Below are positions 44,486 to 54,255 of a stretch of 64,000 nucleotides of DNA, piece by piece. Positions within the stretch are counted from its first letter, which is position 1; the number at the start of each line of letters is the position of its first letter. A model generated the notes under the pieces. The model did no database searches. It saw nothing but the letters and a program-made list of their open reading frames with translations, and was not told the DNA's origin. Source of the stretch: Amycolatopsis sp. WAC 01376 (lineage in GTDB: Bacteria > Actinomycetota > Actinomycetes > Mycobacteriales > Pseudonocardiaceae); the NCBI RefSeq assembly GCF_003947415.1, contig NZ_QHKL01000015.1, positions 1 through 64,000 of the forward strand, in the 5' to 3' direction. The translations under genes were made by a program, and so were the position numbers.

Positions 44486-44855
44486 TGGAGGTGCCGGGAA
44501 TTGAACCCGGGTCCTCTGGCGTATCACCAGGACTTCTCCGTGCGCAGTCCGCTATGTCTCTACTTGGCCCCTTCAGTCACGCGAACAAGCTGAAGTGACG
44601 AGCCCAGCCACTGTTTGTTTCCCAACCACACCCCGTAGCCGAGTGTGGCGGTAAGCCTCCTAGCTGATGCCGGTGACCGGGTCGGAGGCGACCCCGGACC
44701 GACAGAGTTGCTCTACTGCTTAGGCAGCAAGGGCGAACTCGCGCTGGCTCTTAGGCTCGGCGCTTATTGGTTTGCGATGACGCTTACGGTGGTCTCTCGC
44801 CTGCACCGGCACGCTTCTCCTGATTCAACGTCCAAAGTCGAAACCGTTCACCCCC
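44486..44855 (-). ncRNA. ssrA: Transfer-messenger RNA (tmRNA)
   Basis: About 370 nt. The 5' end GGGGGUGAACGGUUUCGAC and 3' end CCCGGGUUCAAUUCCCGGC-ACCUCCA form a 7-bp acceptor stem and T-arm; CCA is not encoded. The resume codon follows AUAAGC and the tag reads AEPKSQREFALAA then UAA, ending in the usual ALAA degron. Rescues stalled ribosomes with SmpB (gene at 50216-50698). Confidence 0.95.
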
Positions 44856-45010
44856 TTGTGGGATACAACCTCTACATCATAACTCGGACGGCAACCGGGT
44901 TATTCCCGCAGGTGGGGCTAGCCCCACCGGGGAGATGCCCGCGGGCACCATGTCGCCTGCCCCGCCTGAGGGAAGATGCTGGTCTCCTCGCACCAGAGAG
45001 GAGCACGACC

Positions 45011-45688
45011 ATGAGTGCGCTAGCGGCCGAGCGGGAGCTGAGCAGGTCCGATCCGTCGTTCGGCGGCTCGCTGGTCTACCTGCTGATGAACCTGCCGATG
45101 GGCATTGTGGCGTTCGCGCTCCTGATGTCGTTCTTCTGGGTGGGCATCGGCACGGCGGTCGTCTGGATCGGGTTGCCGATCCTCGCGCTGGTGATCCTGT
45201 CGGTCCGCGGGGCGGCCCGGATGGAGCGCGCCAGGGTGTACGCGCTGCTCGATCGCTACATCGACCTGCCGTACCTGCCGTTGCCCGACGCGGGCCAGAC
45301 CGTGCGGTGGAAGGCGCGGCTGAAGGACGCCTCGACGTGGCGCGACCTCGGCTATTTCTTCCTGCTCTTCCCGCTCGGGATCATCGAGTTCGTGCTGGTC
45401 ACGGTGTTCTGGTCGACCAGTCTCGGCCTCGCGGGCCTGCCGATCTACTACCGCTTCCTGCCTGGCGGCGAGTACCGCTTCCCGACCTGGGAAAACGCCT
45501 GGTTCACCGTCGATTCGACGGTCTCGGCGCTGCCTTGGGCCGCTCTCGGAGTGCTGTGCATCGCCCTGTCGGTAGCGTTGACGAAGGCGCTGGCGGGCTC
45601 GCATGCCCGGCTGGCGACGGCGCTGCTCGGGCCGACCCGCGCCCAGCGCCGCCGTCTGGAGGATTCATGGGGCGAGGTTCACGGATGA
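45011..45688 (+). CDS. Membrane sensor-domain protein
   Basis: 225 residues from ATG 45011 (GAGAGGAG ahead). Four helices with the 'Sensor' domain pattern also found at the N-terminus of the next gene: GIGTAVVWIGLPILAL, ASTWRDLGYFFLLFPLGIIE and a C-terminal LLGPTRAQRRRLE. It lacks kinase domains. It ends in an ATGA overlap with the kinase gene, suggesting a regulatory subunit for it. Confidence 0.82.
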   Translation: MSALAAERELSRSDPSFGGSLVYLLMNLPMGIVAFALLMSFFWVGIGTAVVWIGLPILALVILSVRGAARMERARVYALLDRYIDLPYLPLPDAGQTVRWKARLKDASTWRDLGYFFLLFPLGIIEFVLVTVFWSTSLGLAGLPIYYRFLPGGEYRFPTWENAWFTVDSTVSALPWAALGVLCIALSVALTKALAGSHARLATALLGPTRAQRRRLEDSWGEVHG

Positions 45689-46824
45689 CGATCGACCAGC
45701 AGGTACAGCAGGTGGGGATTCCTCGGCCGCGGCCGTTGCGGTCGATCGTCTACATGATCGTCAGCTTCGTGTTCCGGCTGCTTCAGTTCGTTTTGATCGT
45801 CGTGGGCCTGGCGGTCGGCATCGCGACGGCGGTGGTGTGGGTCGGTTTCCCGATCCTCATGGCCACGACCAACTTCATCCGCTGGTCCGCCGACCGGGAG
45901 CGGGGCTGGGCGCGGACGATGCTCGAGACTCCGCTGGGACCGATCGAGCGGCTCCCCGTCGAGGGGCTTCCGCTGGTCAAGCGCTGGCTGACCCGGCTGA
46001 CCGACGCGACGACGTGGCGCGACCTCGCCTACCTGATGGCGGCGTTCCCGCTGGCCTGCCTGGAGCTCCCGATCGCGATCGCGTCGATCGTGCTGCTGCC
46101 GATGGCGATCTGGGTCACCCCGTGGCTCGGCTGGCTGCACGGCAACCTGGCGTACTCGCTGCTCGGCCCGAACCGCACGCAGCGGCTGGAGCAGAAGGCC
46201 GAACGGTTGCAGTCGTCGCGGGCACGAGGGGTCGACGCCGCCGAGGCCGAGCGCCGCCGCATCGAACGTGACCTGCACGACGGCGCGCAGCAGCGCCTGG
46301 TCGCCGTCGCGATGAGTCTGGGCCGTGCGAAGTCGAAGTTCGACAACGACCCGGACGCCGTGCGCGAGTTGATCGACGAAGCGCACCTCGACGCCAAGCT
46401 CGCGGTATCGGAACTGCGCGATCTCGCCCGGGGCATCTACCCGGCCGTGCTCGGCGACCGCGGCCTCGACGCCGCCTTGTCCGCACAGGCCGCGAAGTCG
46501 CCGATCCACGTCGATGTCGAAGTGAACGTCGAGCCGAGGCCGCCGGCGGCGGTCGAGTCGACGGCGTACTTCATCGTCGGCGAGACGCTGACGAACATCG
46601 CGAAGCATTCGGGAGCGACCGAAGCGGGTGTGAAGGTGTGGCGCACCGACTCGATGGTCATCGTCGAGATCACCGACAACGGGCACGGTGGCGCCGAAGT
46701 CCGGCCAGGTGGCGGCCTCGCCGGGCTCGCCGACCGGGCGGCCACGATCGACGGTGTGATCACCGTCGTCAGCCCGCCCGGCGGTCCGACGGTGATTCGT
46801 GCGGACCTGCCGTGCCAATGGTGA
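45685..46824 (+). CDS. Sensor histidine kinase (HisKA_3)
   Basis: 379 residues. N-terminal sensor domain with four helices (~22-160; AVVWVGFPILMA, ATTWRDLAYLMAAFPLACLE), duplicating the fold of the preceding protein. Then HisKA_3 with His198 in RRIERDLHDGAQQRLVAVAM, and HATPase with VGETLTNIAKHSGAT and GGGLAGLADRAATIDG. A short hairpin separates it from its response regulator. Confidence 0.92.
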   Translation: MTIDQQVQQVGIPRPRPLRSIVYMIVSFVFRLLQFVLIVVGLAVGIATAVVWVGFPILMATTNFIRWSADRERGWARTMLETPLGPIERLPVEGLPLVKRWLTRLTDATTWRDLAYLMAAFPLACLELPIAIASIVLLPMAIWVTPWLGWLHGNLAYSLLGPNRTQRLEQKAERLQSSRARGVDAAEAERRRIERDLHDGAQQRLVAVAMSLGRAKSKFDNDPDAVRELIDEAHLDAKLAVSELRDLARGIYPAVLGDRGLDAALSAQAAKSPIHVDVEVNVEPRPPAAVESTAYFIVGETLTNIAKHSGATEAGVKVWRTDSMVIVEITDNGHGGAEVRPGGGLAGLADRAATIDGVITVVSPPGGPTVIRADLPCQW

Positions 46825-46869
46825 CCAGCTCGTGAGTGAATAGGCTCTGCCATTCACTCACGACGCTGG
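46825..46869. promoter_or_regulatory. Intercistronic hairpin between kinase and regulator
   Basis: TCGTGAGTGAAT (46830-46841) pairs with ATTCACTCACGA (46852-46863), extended by CCAGC/GCTGG with a 1-base bulge. It starts one base after the kinase stop and ends 7 bp before the regulator ATG, so it could set relative expression. The CGTGAGTG core recurs in the hairpin at 34814-34888. Confidence 0.65.
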
Positions 46870-46876
46870 GGGCAGC

Positions 46877-47518
46877 ATGCGGGTTGTCATCGCCGAAGAC
46901 GCGGTTCTGTTGCGCGCGGGGGTGATCCGCCTCCTCGCCGACGAGAACATCGAGACCGTCGCGGCCGTGGACAACGGCGACGACCTGCTGCGCGCGGTCA
47001 AGGAGCACCGGCCGGATCTCGCGATCGTCGATGTACGGATGCCGCCCACCTTCACGGACGAGGGTCTGCGGGCGGCCCTGGGCGCTCGCGAGGTCATCCC
47101 GGGGCTGCCGGTTCTCGTGCTTTCCCAGTACGTCGAGGAGAGCTACGCCGTCGAGCTGCTGTCCGGAGGCGCGGGCGGAGTCGGTTACCTGCTCAAGGAA
47201 CGCGTCGCGGACGTCGGGGACTTCCTCGACGCGGTCAAGCGGGTCGCCGGCGGCGGTACGGCCATCGACCCGGACGTCATCGCCCAGCTGATGGCACGAG
47301 GCCGCAAGAACCCCCTCGACGCCCTCACGGCCCGCGAGTCCGAGGTGCTGGGGCTGATGGCGCAGGGCCTGTCGAACACCGCGATCGCGAACTCGCTCGT
47401 CGTCTCGCACGGCGCGGTCGAGAAGCACATCGGCAACATCTTCGCGAAGCTCGGCCTCGAAGCGAGTTCGGTGGAACATCGCCGGGTCCGCGCGGTGCTC
47501 ACTTACTTGGGTCGCTGA
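46877..47518 (+). CDS. NarL/FixJ-type response regulator
   Basis: 213 residues. Receiver with IAEDAVLLRAG, Asp52 in LAIVDVRMPP and Lys in GYLLKERVAD; LuxR-type helix-turn-helix LTARESEVLGLMAQGLSNTAI. Pairs with the upstream kinase. ATG 46877 follows GGGGG. One palindromic repeat copy lies after its stop. Confidence 0.93.
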   Translation: MRVVIAEDAVLLRAGVIRLLADENIETVAAVDNGDDLLRAVKEHRPDLAIVDVRMPPTFTDEGLRAALGAREVIPGLPVLVLSQYVEESYAVELLSGGAGGVGYLLKERVADVGDFLDAVKRVAGGGTAIDPDVIAQLMARGRKNPLDALTARESEVLGLMAQGLSNTAIANSLVVSHGAVEKHIGNIFAKLGLEASSVEHRRVRAVLTYLGR

Positions 47519-47531
47519 CCTGGGGAAAGAG

Positions 47532-47548
47532 AGCAAGGGACCTTTGCT
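47532..47548. repeat. 17-bp palindromic repeat after response regulator
   Basis: AGCAAGGGACCTTTGCT, consensus, 13 bp after the stop. Confidence 0.8.
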
Positions 47549-47662
47549 ATCACTCCCCGGGCCGCTCCACGAAGCAGCCCGAGTAGCTCTTGGTGGCGAA
47601 CCCGTCACTCACCTAACATGGGCAGACTGTTGGTGAGCGACGAGCCGAACCGAGGAGGACCC

Positions 47663-47914
47663 ATGACCGGCAGGCCCTCCCACAGCGTCCGCTTCTTCGG
47701 CGGGCCCCTCGACGGCCGCGTCCAGGAACTCGGTGACACCGAACCGGTCGCGGGCACCGTCCTCAAGCATGTCCATCTGCACGACGGGCCGAAGATCGAG
47801 ACCCGGTACGAACTCGGCCGCGCCAAGGACGACTGCTGGGAATTCCGGCTGTGCTCCGCCCCGGTCCCGGAGCCCGCGCCGCGGCCCGAACCCGAGCCGG
47901 ATGGCGTGGGGTAG
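47663..47914 (+). CDS. Small hypothetical protein
   Basis: 83 residues from ATG 47663 (CGAGGAGG ahead). SVRFFGGPLDGRVQEL is a motif of a small actinobacterial/phage-like family of unknown function; the C-terminus is Pro/Glu-rich (PEPAPRPEPEPDG). No partner gene is evident. Confidence 0.65.
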   Translation: MTGRPSHSVRFFGGPLDGRVQELGDTEPVAGTVLKHVHLHDGPKIETRYELGRAKDDCWEFRLCSAPVPEPAPRPEPEPDGVG

Positions 47915-48007
47915 GGAAAACTCCACCTTCCGAGGGCGAAAACAGGAAGATCGATACGGCGGCCCGCACCGCTGTTTTCGCGGCCCTGAAGCACCAGGCT
48001 CTTTTCC

Positions 48008-49333
48008 ATGCACACGAGCCAGAAGCAGGGCCGGGACAGGTTCCTGGACATCGTCCGAGCGGTCGCGATCCTCGCGGTCGTCGTTCAGCACTGGGGAATG
48101 CCGGTGCTCTCGTACGCCGACGGCCATCTCTCGACCGGGAACGCCCTCGCGACGCCCGGCTGGTGGGTCATCACCTGGCTCAGTCAGGTCATGCCGCTGG
48201 TCTTCTTCGCGGGTGGCGCGGCGAACCTGATCTCGCTGAGCCGCGCGGAAAGTTCCCGCTCCTGGCTCGCGGCCCGGCTCAAGCGGCTGATGATCCCGGT
48301 GCTGCCGCTGGTGGCCGTCTGGCTGTTCGTCCCGGACATCCTGCGCGGGATGGGCATTCCGGAGCAGCCGTTGCAGGTGGGCGGCGCGATCGCCGCGCAG
48401 CTGCTGTGGTTCCTGGCCGTGTACGTGCTCACCGTGCTGCTCACCCCGCTGATGGCCGCCGCGCACCGGCGCTGGGGCCTCAAGGTCCCGCTCGTGATGC
48501 TCGCCGCCGCCGTCCTCGTCGACGTCGCCCGCTTCAACGACCTCGGCCTGATCGGTTTCGCGAACGCGATCTTCGTCTGGATGGCCGTGCACCAGCTCGG
48601 TTTCCACTACACGCAGGGCCGTCTCGGCTCGATGAGCCGCAACGCCGCGTTGGGCATGTCCGCCGCCGGTTTCGGTATCACCGCGCTGATGGTCGCGTTC
48701 GGTCCGTATCCCGCCAGCATGATCGGCATGCCGGGCGCCCCGGTGTCGAATATGAGCCCGCCGACCGTGCTGCTGGCCTTCCTCGCGATCGGCCAGATCG
48801 GGCTCCTGCTGGCCTTCAAACCGCAGCTGAACGCACTCGCCGCCCGGCCGAATCTCGACACCGCCCTGAAGTGGATCGGCCCGCGGTTCATGAGCGTCTA
48901 CCTGTGGCACATGCCGGCCCTGATCGTCGTCTCCGGTGTCGCGGTCTACGGCCTGGGTTACGAGACCCCAGAACCGGGTTCCGTGCTGTGGCTGACGATG
49001 GTCCCGGCCTGGCTCGGCGCCTGCGGGCTGGTGCTCTTCGGCCTGCTGCGGCTGTTCGCCCGGTTCGAAACACAGAGCTCCGGCCCGGCCTCGACGGCGC
49101 ACACGCCTCAGCTGGTCGTGGCCGGCCTGGCGATCGCCGGAGGCCTGCTCGGTCTCGCCGCGCACGGTTTCGCCCCGCTGAGCGACGGTCTCGCGCAGGG
49201 CCCGGTGCCGTGGGTGGCGCTGGCGACGGGCGGATTCCTTTTGGCGGGCAAGCAGATCCCGGTCACGGAACTGGGGACGCGGCTGCTCGGCCGCGCCGTC
49301 TCGGTCACCGAGGTGGCGCAGCTCAAACGCTGA
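48008..49333 (+). CDS. Acyltransferase-3 family membrane protein
   Basis: 441 residues, about ten membrane helices. It opens RDRFLDIVRAVAILAVVVQHWG, the acyltransferase-3 signature with active-site His, followed by RLKRLMIPVLPL. VYLWHMPALIVV late in the chain is also typical. It would move an acyl group across or on the membrane to a sugar or lipid acceptor. The start has no strong ribosome site. Confidence 0.87.
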   Translation: MHTSQKQGRDRFLDIVRAVAILAVVVQHWGMPVLSYADGHLSTGNALATPGWWVITWLSQVMPLVFFAGGAANLISLSRAESSRSWLAARLKRLMIPVLPLVAVWLFVPDILRGMGIPEQPLQVGGAIAAQLLWFLAVYVLTVLLTPLMAAAHRRWGLKVPLVMLAAAVLVDVARFNDLGLIGFANAIFVWMAVHQLGFHYTQGRLGSMSRNAALGMSAAGFGITALMVAFGPYPASMIGMPGAPVSNMSPPTVLLAFLAIGQIGLLLAFKPQLNALAARPNLDTALKWIGPRFMSVYLWHMPALIVVSGVAVYGLGYETPEPGSVLWLTMVPAWLGACGLVLFGLLRLFARFETQSSGPASTAHTPQLVVAGLAIAGGLLGLAAHGFAPLSDGLAQGPVPWVALATGGFLLAGKQIPVTELGTRLLGRAVSVTEVAQLKR

Positions 49334-50219
49334 GCAGTTTGGCGGGGGTGTCGTGCAGCACCGCCCGCAGGAACGGCTCACCCAGGCGATCGTCGGCTGC
49401 CCAGCCGGCGATCGCCTGCAGCTGTGTGGCGTACGAGTACGGGATGTTGGGGAAGTCGGTGCCGAGCACGACGCGATCCGGGAACTCCGCCAGCAGGTCG
49501 GCCCAGTCCGGCGGAAGCGGGTTGCCGCGCGAGGTGAAGTCCACGCCGACCATCGTGGTGTCGAGGTACACGCGCGGATACTTCCTGGCCAGCTCGAACG
49601 CGAAGTCGATCTCCGGCATACCCGCGTGTGCCAGGACCAGCGTCAGATCCGGATGCCGCACCAGGATCTCTTCGAACAACCGTAGCCCGGTGTAGGCACC
49701 CTTCAACGGACCGTGTCCACAGTGGACGACCACGGGGACACCTGCGTCCGCCAGCGCGCCCCAGACGCCGTCCAGCAGCTCGTCACGCGGGTCGTAGGCG
49801 CCGACCTGGACGTGCGCCTTGAAACAGCGCGCACCCGCCCGCAACGCACCGTCCACAACGGACAATGCCGAGGGTTCCGGGTAGAACGTGCCCGTCGGCA
49901 CGGCGTCCGGGACGCGTTCGGCGAACTCCAGCGCCCACGACGTCAGCCATTCGGCCATCCCGGGCTTGTGCGGATAGACCAGCGGCGCGAACTTGCGCAC
50001 GCCGAAGGACCGCAGGGTTTCGATGCGTTCTTCTTCCGACGTGCGGTAGTGCACCGGCCAGGCCATGCCGTAGTGCTCTTCGGCCTGGTCGAAGTAGGCC
50101 CACACCTTGTCCATGACCGGTTTCGGCAGGAAGTGCAGGTGCAGGTCCACGAGCCCGTCGATGCCCAGGGCCGAGATCCAGTCAGGGATCTCGGCGTCCG
50201 AAGCGGGCCCGTGGATCAA
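49323..50219 (-). CDS. Amidohydrolase-2 family protein
   Basis: 298 residues if started at TTG 50219, which overlaps the smpB stop as TTGA. TIM-barrel amidohydrolase: [14 protein letters not shown] (HxH), [25 protein letters not shown] and [11 protein letters not shown] (Asp). Members act as hydrolases or decarboxylases (ACMSD-like). It overlaps the end of the convergent acyltransferase gene by 11 bp. The substrate is unknown; linkage to smpB looks positional. Confidence 0.82.
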   Translation of the reverse strand: MIHGPASDAEIPDWISALGIDGLVDLHLHFLPKPVMDKVWAYFDQAEEHYGMAWPVHYRTSEEERIETLRSFGVRKFAPLVYPHKPGMAEWLTSWALEFAERVPDAVPTGTFYPEPSALSVVDGALRAGARCFKAHVQVGAYDPRDELLDGVWGALADAGVPVVVHCGHGPLKGAYTGLRLFEEILVRHPDLTLVLAHAGMPEIDFAFELARKYPRVYLDTTMVGVDFTSRGNPLPPDWADLLAEFPDRVVLGTDFPNIPYSYATQLQAIAGWAADDRLGEPFLRAVLHDTPAKLLSV

Positions 50220-50698
50220 TCGTTGTACCGGCCCTTCAGCGCCCGGCCCAAGGCCCGGCTGATGGTGCGCTCCGCGTCGCGCTTGGAGATGTCCTGCCGC
50301 TTGTCGTAGGACTTCTTGCCCTTGGCCAGCGCGATCTCGACCTTGACCTTGCCGTCCTTGAAGTACATCGACAGCGGGACCAGGGAAAGCCCGCTCTCCT
50401 TGGTCTTGCCGATGAGCCGCTCGATCTCCTGGCGGTGCAATAGCAGCTTCCGGGTGCGGCGCGGCGTGTGGTTCGTCCACGTGCCCTGCACGTACTCCGG
50501 GATGTGCACGTTGCGCAGCCAGACCTCGCCGTCGTCCACCGTGGCGAACGCGTCGGCCAGCGATGCCCGTCCTTCACGCAGGCTCTTCACCTCGGTACCG
50601 ACGAGCACGAGACCGGCTTCGTAGGTATCGAGGATGGAGTAATCGTGGCGAGCCTTGCGGTTCGACACGATCACCTTGTGTCCACGTTCCTTGGGCAT
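50216..50698 (-). CDS. smpB: SsrA-binding protein SmpB
   Basis: 160 residues, normal length. [33 protein letters not shown] and the conserved C-terminal tail [20 protein letters not shown] identify SmpB, which brings tmRNA to stalled ribosomes. ftsX lies 52 bp upstream; ssrA is 5.4 kb away. This follows the actinobacterial prfB-ftsE-ftsX-smpB order. Confidence 0.97.
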   Translation of the reverse strand: MPKERGHKVIVSNRKARHDYSILDTYEAGLVLVGTEVKSLREGRASLADAFATVDDGEVWLRNVHIPEYVQGTWTNHTPRRTRKLLLHRQEIERLIGKTKESGLSLVPLSMYFKDGKVKVEIALAKGKKSYDKRQDISKRDAERTISRALGRALKGRYND

Positions 50699-50750
50699 AG
50701 CGGCGACTCTACGTGAGTTTCTGTGTTCGGGCAGGTGGTTATCGGGGCGG

Positions 50751-51644
50751 CTAGTGGCGCACGTACAGGCGCAGCGTCACGTAGCCGGTGATCGCGGAAA
50801 TGATGACCGAGACGGCGAGCAGGATCGGCGCCACCGGGAACAGCAATTCGAGCATGCCGACCGCGGGGAACACGTCCCCGGTGAGCACCAAGTCGAGCAA
50901 CAGCACCTTGGTGAGCACGAGGAACACGATGCCGATGATCGCACCGACCAGGCCGGCGACCACCGCCTCCAGGAGGAACGGCAGCTGCGTGTACCAGCGG
51001 GTCGCGCCGACCAGCCGCATGATGCCGACCTCGGTGCGCCGGGTGAACGCCGACACCTGGATCGTGTTGGCGATCAGCAGCAGCGCGGCGATGGCCATGA
51101 TCAGCGCGGCGCCGAAGGCCAGGTTCCGCACACCGTTGAGCGCGTTGAACACGCGGTCCAGTGCCTTCTGCTGGTCGTCGACCTTGCTGACGCCGGGTTT
51201 GCCGGTGTACTCCTGGATGATCGCCTGGCTGCGCTCGGGGTTCTTCAGCTTGACGTGCAGCGACGCGGGCAGCGCCTCCGGTCCGGTCAGTGCGAGCAGT
51301 TCGGGCTGGCTCTCGAACATCTTCTTGAACCGCTCGTAGGACTGCTCGCGGTTCTCGAACACGACCGACTCGACGCCGTCGTTGCCCTGCAGGTCCTGGC
51401 GCAGCGCCTGGCAGGCGGACTGCGAGCAGTTCGGGTCACCGGAGCTGATGTCGTTGACCAGATAGACCGAAACCTCGACGTCGGCGAGGAAGTTGGCCTT
51501 CATCTTGTCGATCGTGCCGACGGCCAGCAGGCCGAAGCCGAGCATGGCGAGGGAGACCGCGGTGGTGAGGATCATCGCGATGGTCATCGTGACGTTCCGG
51601 CGCAAGCCGGTGACTACCTCGCTGAAGACGAAACTGGCGCGCAT
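50751..51644 (-). CDS. ftsX: Cell division protein FtsX
   Basis: 297 residues with four membrane helices and a large outer loop between helices 1 and 2 (residues ~45-165) that holds two Cys in [15 protein letters not shown]. Together with FtsE it forms the ABC-type complex that controls peptidoglycan hydrolases at division. The C-terminal half has the FtsX/MacB pattern [20 protein letters not shown] (here [20 protein letters not shown]). Confidence 0.96.
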   Translation of the reverse strand: MRASFVFSEVVTGLRRNVTMTIAMILTTAVSLAMLGFGLLAVGTIDKMKANFLADVEVSVYLVNDISSGDPNCSQSACQALRQDLQGNDGVESVVFENREQSYERFKKMFESQPELLALTGPEALPASLHVKLKNPERSQAIIQEYTGKPGVSKVDDQQKALDRVFNALNGVRNLAFGAALIMAIAALLLIANTIQVSAFTRRTEVGIMRLVGATRWYTQLPFLLEAVVAGLVGAIIGIVFLVLTKVLLLDLVLTGDVFPAVGMLELLFPVAPILLAVSVIISAITGYVTLRLYVRH

Positions 51645-51695
51645 CGGGGTTGATGTCCCTTGGAAGTCGTGGGTAACGGAGGAGGGCGGGGCCGG

Positions 51696-52385
51696 TCAGC
51701 GGCCGATGCCGTAGACGCCTCGGGCGTCGTCACGGATGACCTTGCCGAGCTGGAGCTCGACGACCCTGCGCCGCATCGAGTCCACGATCGAATGGTCGTG
51801 GGTGGCCATCAGCACCGTCGTGCCGGTGCGGTTGATCCGCTCCAGCAGCAACATGATGTCCTGGCTGGTGTCGGGGTCCAGGTTCCCGGTCGGCTCGTCG
51901 GCGAGCAGCACGAGCGGGCGGTTCACGAACGCGCGGGCGATCGCGACGCGCTGCTGCTCACCACCGGAAAGTTCGTTGGGGAGACGGTCGGCCTTGCCGT
52001 CGAGGCCGACGAGTTCGAGCACCTCGGGCACGACCTTGCGGATCGTGGGGCGCGGCTTGCCGATGACTTCGAGCGCGAACGCGACGTTCTCGGCGACGGT
52101 CTTGTTCGACAGCAGACGGAAGTCCTGGAAGACGCAGCCGATGGTCTGCCGCAGACGCGGCACCCGGCGGCGGGCGAGCTTGGCGACGTCGAAGTTGGAG
52201 ACCATCACGCGACCCTTGCTCGGCACCTCTTCGCGCAGCAGGAGACGCAGGAACGTCGACTTCCCGGACCCCGAGGGACCGATCAGGAAGACGAACTCAC
52301 CTTTGTCGATCTCGACCGACACCCTTTCGAGGGCGGGACGGGTCGAGGTCTTGTAGACCTTGGAAACCTCTTCGAGCCGGATCAC
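51696..52385 (-). CDS. ftsE: Cell division ATP-binding protein FtsE
   Basis: 229 residues. Walker [12 protein letters not shown], signature [17 protein letters not shown], Walker [18 protein letters not shown] and His loop [22 protein letters not shown] start is typical. It drives FtsX 51 bp downstream. Upstream toward prfB lies a 24-bp-arm inverted pair of the 17-bp palindromes. Confidence 0.97.
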   Translation of the reverse strand: MIRLEEVSKVYKTSTRPALERVSVEIDKGEFVFLIGPSGSGKSTFLRLLLREEVPSKGRVMVSNFDVAKLARRRVPRLRQTIGCVFQDFRLLSNKTVAENVAFALEVIGKPRPTIRKVVPEVLELVGLDGKADRLPNELSGGEQQRVAIARAFVNRPLVLLADEPTGNLDPDTSQDIMLLLERINRTGTTVLMATHDHSIVDSMRRRVVELQLGKVIRDDARGVYGIGR

Positions 52386-52446
52386 GGTTCGGCATACTAC
52401 CCATGCCCGCCGTTAAGCCCGGGTAGCCCGGTCCCGGCGGCCAAGC

Positions 52447-52505
52447 GAGCAAGGGACCTTTGCTATCACTCTCTCCCGGAAAGTGATAGCAAAGGTCCCT
52501 TGCTC
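52447..52505. repeat. Facing pair of 17-bp palindromes with 24-bp arms
   Basis: Copies at 52448-52464 and 52488-52504 face each other. With their flanks they form a 24-bp perfect stem (52447-52470 with 52482-52505) and 11-nt loop. It lies between prfB and ftsE, 62 bp upstream of the ftsE start and 16 bp after the prfB stop, so it likely ends prfB transcription or limits read-through into ftsE. Confidence 0.8.
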
Positions 52506-52520
52506 TCTCACGCAGGGTTG

Positions 52521-53624
52521 CTACGCGGCTCCGGACTGCTTGCGCCAGCGGATGCCCGCCTCGAGGAAACCGTCGATATCGCCGTCGAGCACGGACGACG
52601 GGTTGCCGACCTCGAACTCGGTCCGCAGGTCCTTGACCATCTGGTACGGGTGCAGCACGTAGGAGCGCATCTGGTTGCCCCAGCTGGAGCCGCCGTCCTT
52701 GAGCGCGTCCATCTCGGCGCGCTCCTCCTCCTTCTTCCGCAGCAGCAGCCGCGCCTGGAGGACCTTCATCGCCGCCGCCTTGTTCTGCAGCTGCGACTTC
52801 TCGTTCTGGCACGACACGACCACGCCGGTCGGGAGGTGTGTGATCCGCACCGCCGAGTCCGTCGTGTTGACGCTCTGGCCGCCGGGGCCGGACGAGCGGT
52901 ACACGTCGACACGAATGTCCTTCTCGGGGATGTCGACGTGGTCGACCTCCTCGACCTCGGGCATCACCTCGACGTGCGCGAAGGAGGTCTGGCGGCGGCT
53001 CTGGTTGTCGAACGGCGAGATGCGCACCAGCCGGTGCGTGCCCTGCTCGACCGAGAGCGTGCCGTAGACGTAGGGCGCCGTCACCTTGAACGTGGCGGAC
53101 TTGATGCCCGCCTCTTCGGCGTAGGAGATGTCGTAGACGTCCGTCGGGTAGCCGTGGCGCTCCGCCCACCGCAGGTACATCCGGAGCAGCATCTCGGCCC
53201 AGTCGGCCGCGTCGACACCGCCCGCTTCGGACCGGATGGTGACCACTGCGTTCCGCGGGTCGTATTCACCCGACAGCAGGGTGCGGACCTCGAGCCCGTC
53301 GATGTCCTTGGTGAGCGCCGTGAGCTCGGACTCGGACTCGGCCACACTGGCGGAGTCGCCCTCGGCCTCGGCCAGCTCGTAGAGGACGCCCAGGTCGTCG
53401 AGCCGCTGCCGCAGCTCGGAAATGCGTCGCAGCTCACTCTGCCGGTGGGACAACTGGCTGGTGACCTTCTGCGCCGCTTCCGGGTCGTCCCAGAGGTTCG
53501 GGCTGGATGCCTGTTCCTCCAGCTCGGCCACCTGGGCACGCAGCGCATCCAGGTCCATCACCGACTCGATCTGCTTCAGCTTGCCGGCCAGGTCCTTCAG
53601 TGCCGCATCGAACTCATCACTCAC
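52521..53624 (-). CDS. prfB: Peptide chain release factor 2
   Basis: 367 residues from GTG 53624. RF2 identity comes from the anticodon-like SPF tripeptide (203-205) in [20 protein letters not shown]; peptidyl-tRNA hydrolysis from GGQ (248-250) in [20 protein letters not shown]. It reads UAA and UGA stops. There is no in-frame TGA near the start, so the autoregulatory +1 frameshift of E. coli prfB is absent. Confidence 0.96.
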   Translation of the reverse strand: MSDEFDAALKDLAGKLKQIESVMDLDALRAQVAELEEQASSPNLWDDPEAAQKVTSQLSHRQSELRRISELRQRLDDLGVLYELAEAEGDSASVAESESELTALTKDIDGLEVRTLLSGEYDPRNAVVTIRSEAGGVDAADWAEMLLRMYLRWAERHGYPTDVYDISYAEEAGIKSATFKVTAPYVYGTLSVEQGTHRLVRISPFDNQSRRQTSFAHVEVMPEVEEVDHVDIPEKDIRVDVYRSSGPGGQSVNTTDSAVRITHLPTGVVVSCQNEKSQLQNKAAAMKVLQARLLLRKKEEERAEMDALKDGGSSWGNQMRSYVLHPYQMVKDLRTEFEVGNPSSVLDGDIDGFLEAGIRWRKQSGAA

Positions 53625-53690
53625 GTCGGCCAAGGTTACGGCAAAACCCACGACCGGTTGCGGGGAACCGGCCGTGGGCACCTGTCCGGG

Positions 53691-54191
53691 TCAGGACTGG
53701 GGGATGGAATCCAGCAGTTTCAGTGCCGCTTTCGCCTGCGCCTGAGCGAACTCGGCGACAGCCTTGGCGTAGGGGCCGTCGGCGGCCTTGGTGGCGACCT
53801 TGGCTTCGTCGAGCTGCTGGGTGTAGCTGGTGCGCGCCGACTCGAGCAGCGCCGAGCGCTGCTTCACCGTCAGCGAACCGGCGTGCACGAGACGCAGGAT
53901 CAGCGGGCTGCGGAGGTGGTCAGGGCCGGCTTCGGAAGTCAGCCACGTCTTGAACGCCTTCTTGCCCGCCGCGGTGATGAGGTACTGCTGGCTCGACCGC
54001 GGGCCCTGCTTGCCGAGGCGGACGAGGCCCTCCTTCGACAAGGCGGGGAGCTCCCGGTACACCTGGCTGCGGGTCACGCTGAAGAAGGCGCCGAAACGCT
54101 CACCCGCCCCCGCGACCAGTTGCCCGCCCGTGGCGGGACCGTCGTGGAGAAGACCGAGCAGTGCGGCGGCTGTTGCATTCAATTCGGACAC
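53691..54191 (-). CDS. PadR-family transcriptional regulator
   Basis: 166 residues from GTG 54191. N-terminal winged helix: AALLGLLHDGPATGGQLVAG, VTRSQVYRELPALSKEGLV and the wing GPRSSQQYLITAAGKKAF. C-terminal helical dimerisation region. PadR proteins repress detoxification or metabolic genes; no target is adjacent. Two copies of a 12-bp dyad sit just upstream of its start. Confidence 0.88.
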   Translation of the reverse strand: MSELNATAAALLGLLHDGPATGGQLVAGAGERFGAFFSVTRSQVYRELPALSKEGLVRLGKQGPRSSQQYLITAAGKKAFKTWLTSEAGPDHLRSPLILRLVHAGSLTVKQRSALLESARTSYTQQLDEAKVATKAADGPYAKAVAEFAQAQAKAALKLLDSIPQS

Positions 54192-54221
54192 GTACTCTAC
54201 GGTCCCACTTTTCGGAACCTG

Positions 54222-54255
54222 TGTCCACTGTGGTCAGCACATCTGTCCATTGTGG
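54222..54255. promoter_or_regulatory. Twin dyad upstream of padR
   Basis: TGTCCACTGTGG (54222-54233) and TGTCCATTGTGG (54244-54255) are 22 bp apart, two helical turns, and each holds a CCAC/GTGG-type palindrome. They lie 31-64 bp upstream of the PadR start, so autoregulation is likely. Confidence 0.6.

Noticed and set aside
53560-53624. Programmed frameshift in prfB
   Set aside because: The frame is open from the GTG and no in-frame TGA with a slippery CTT occurs near codon 25.
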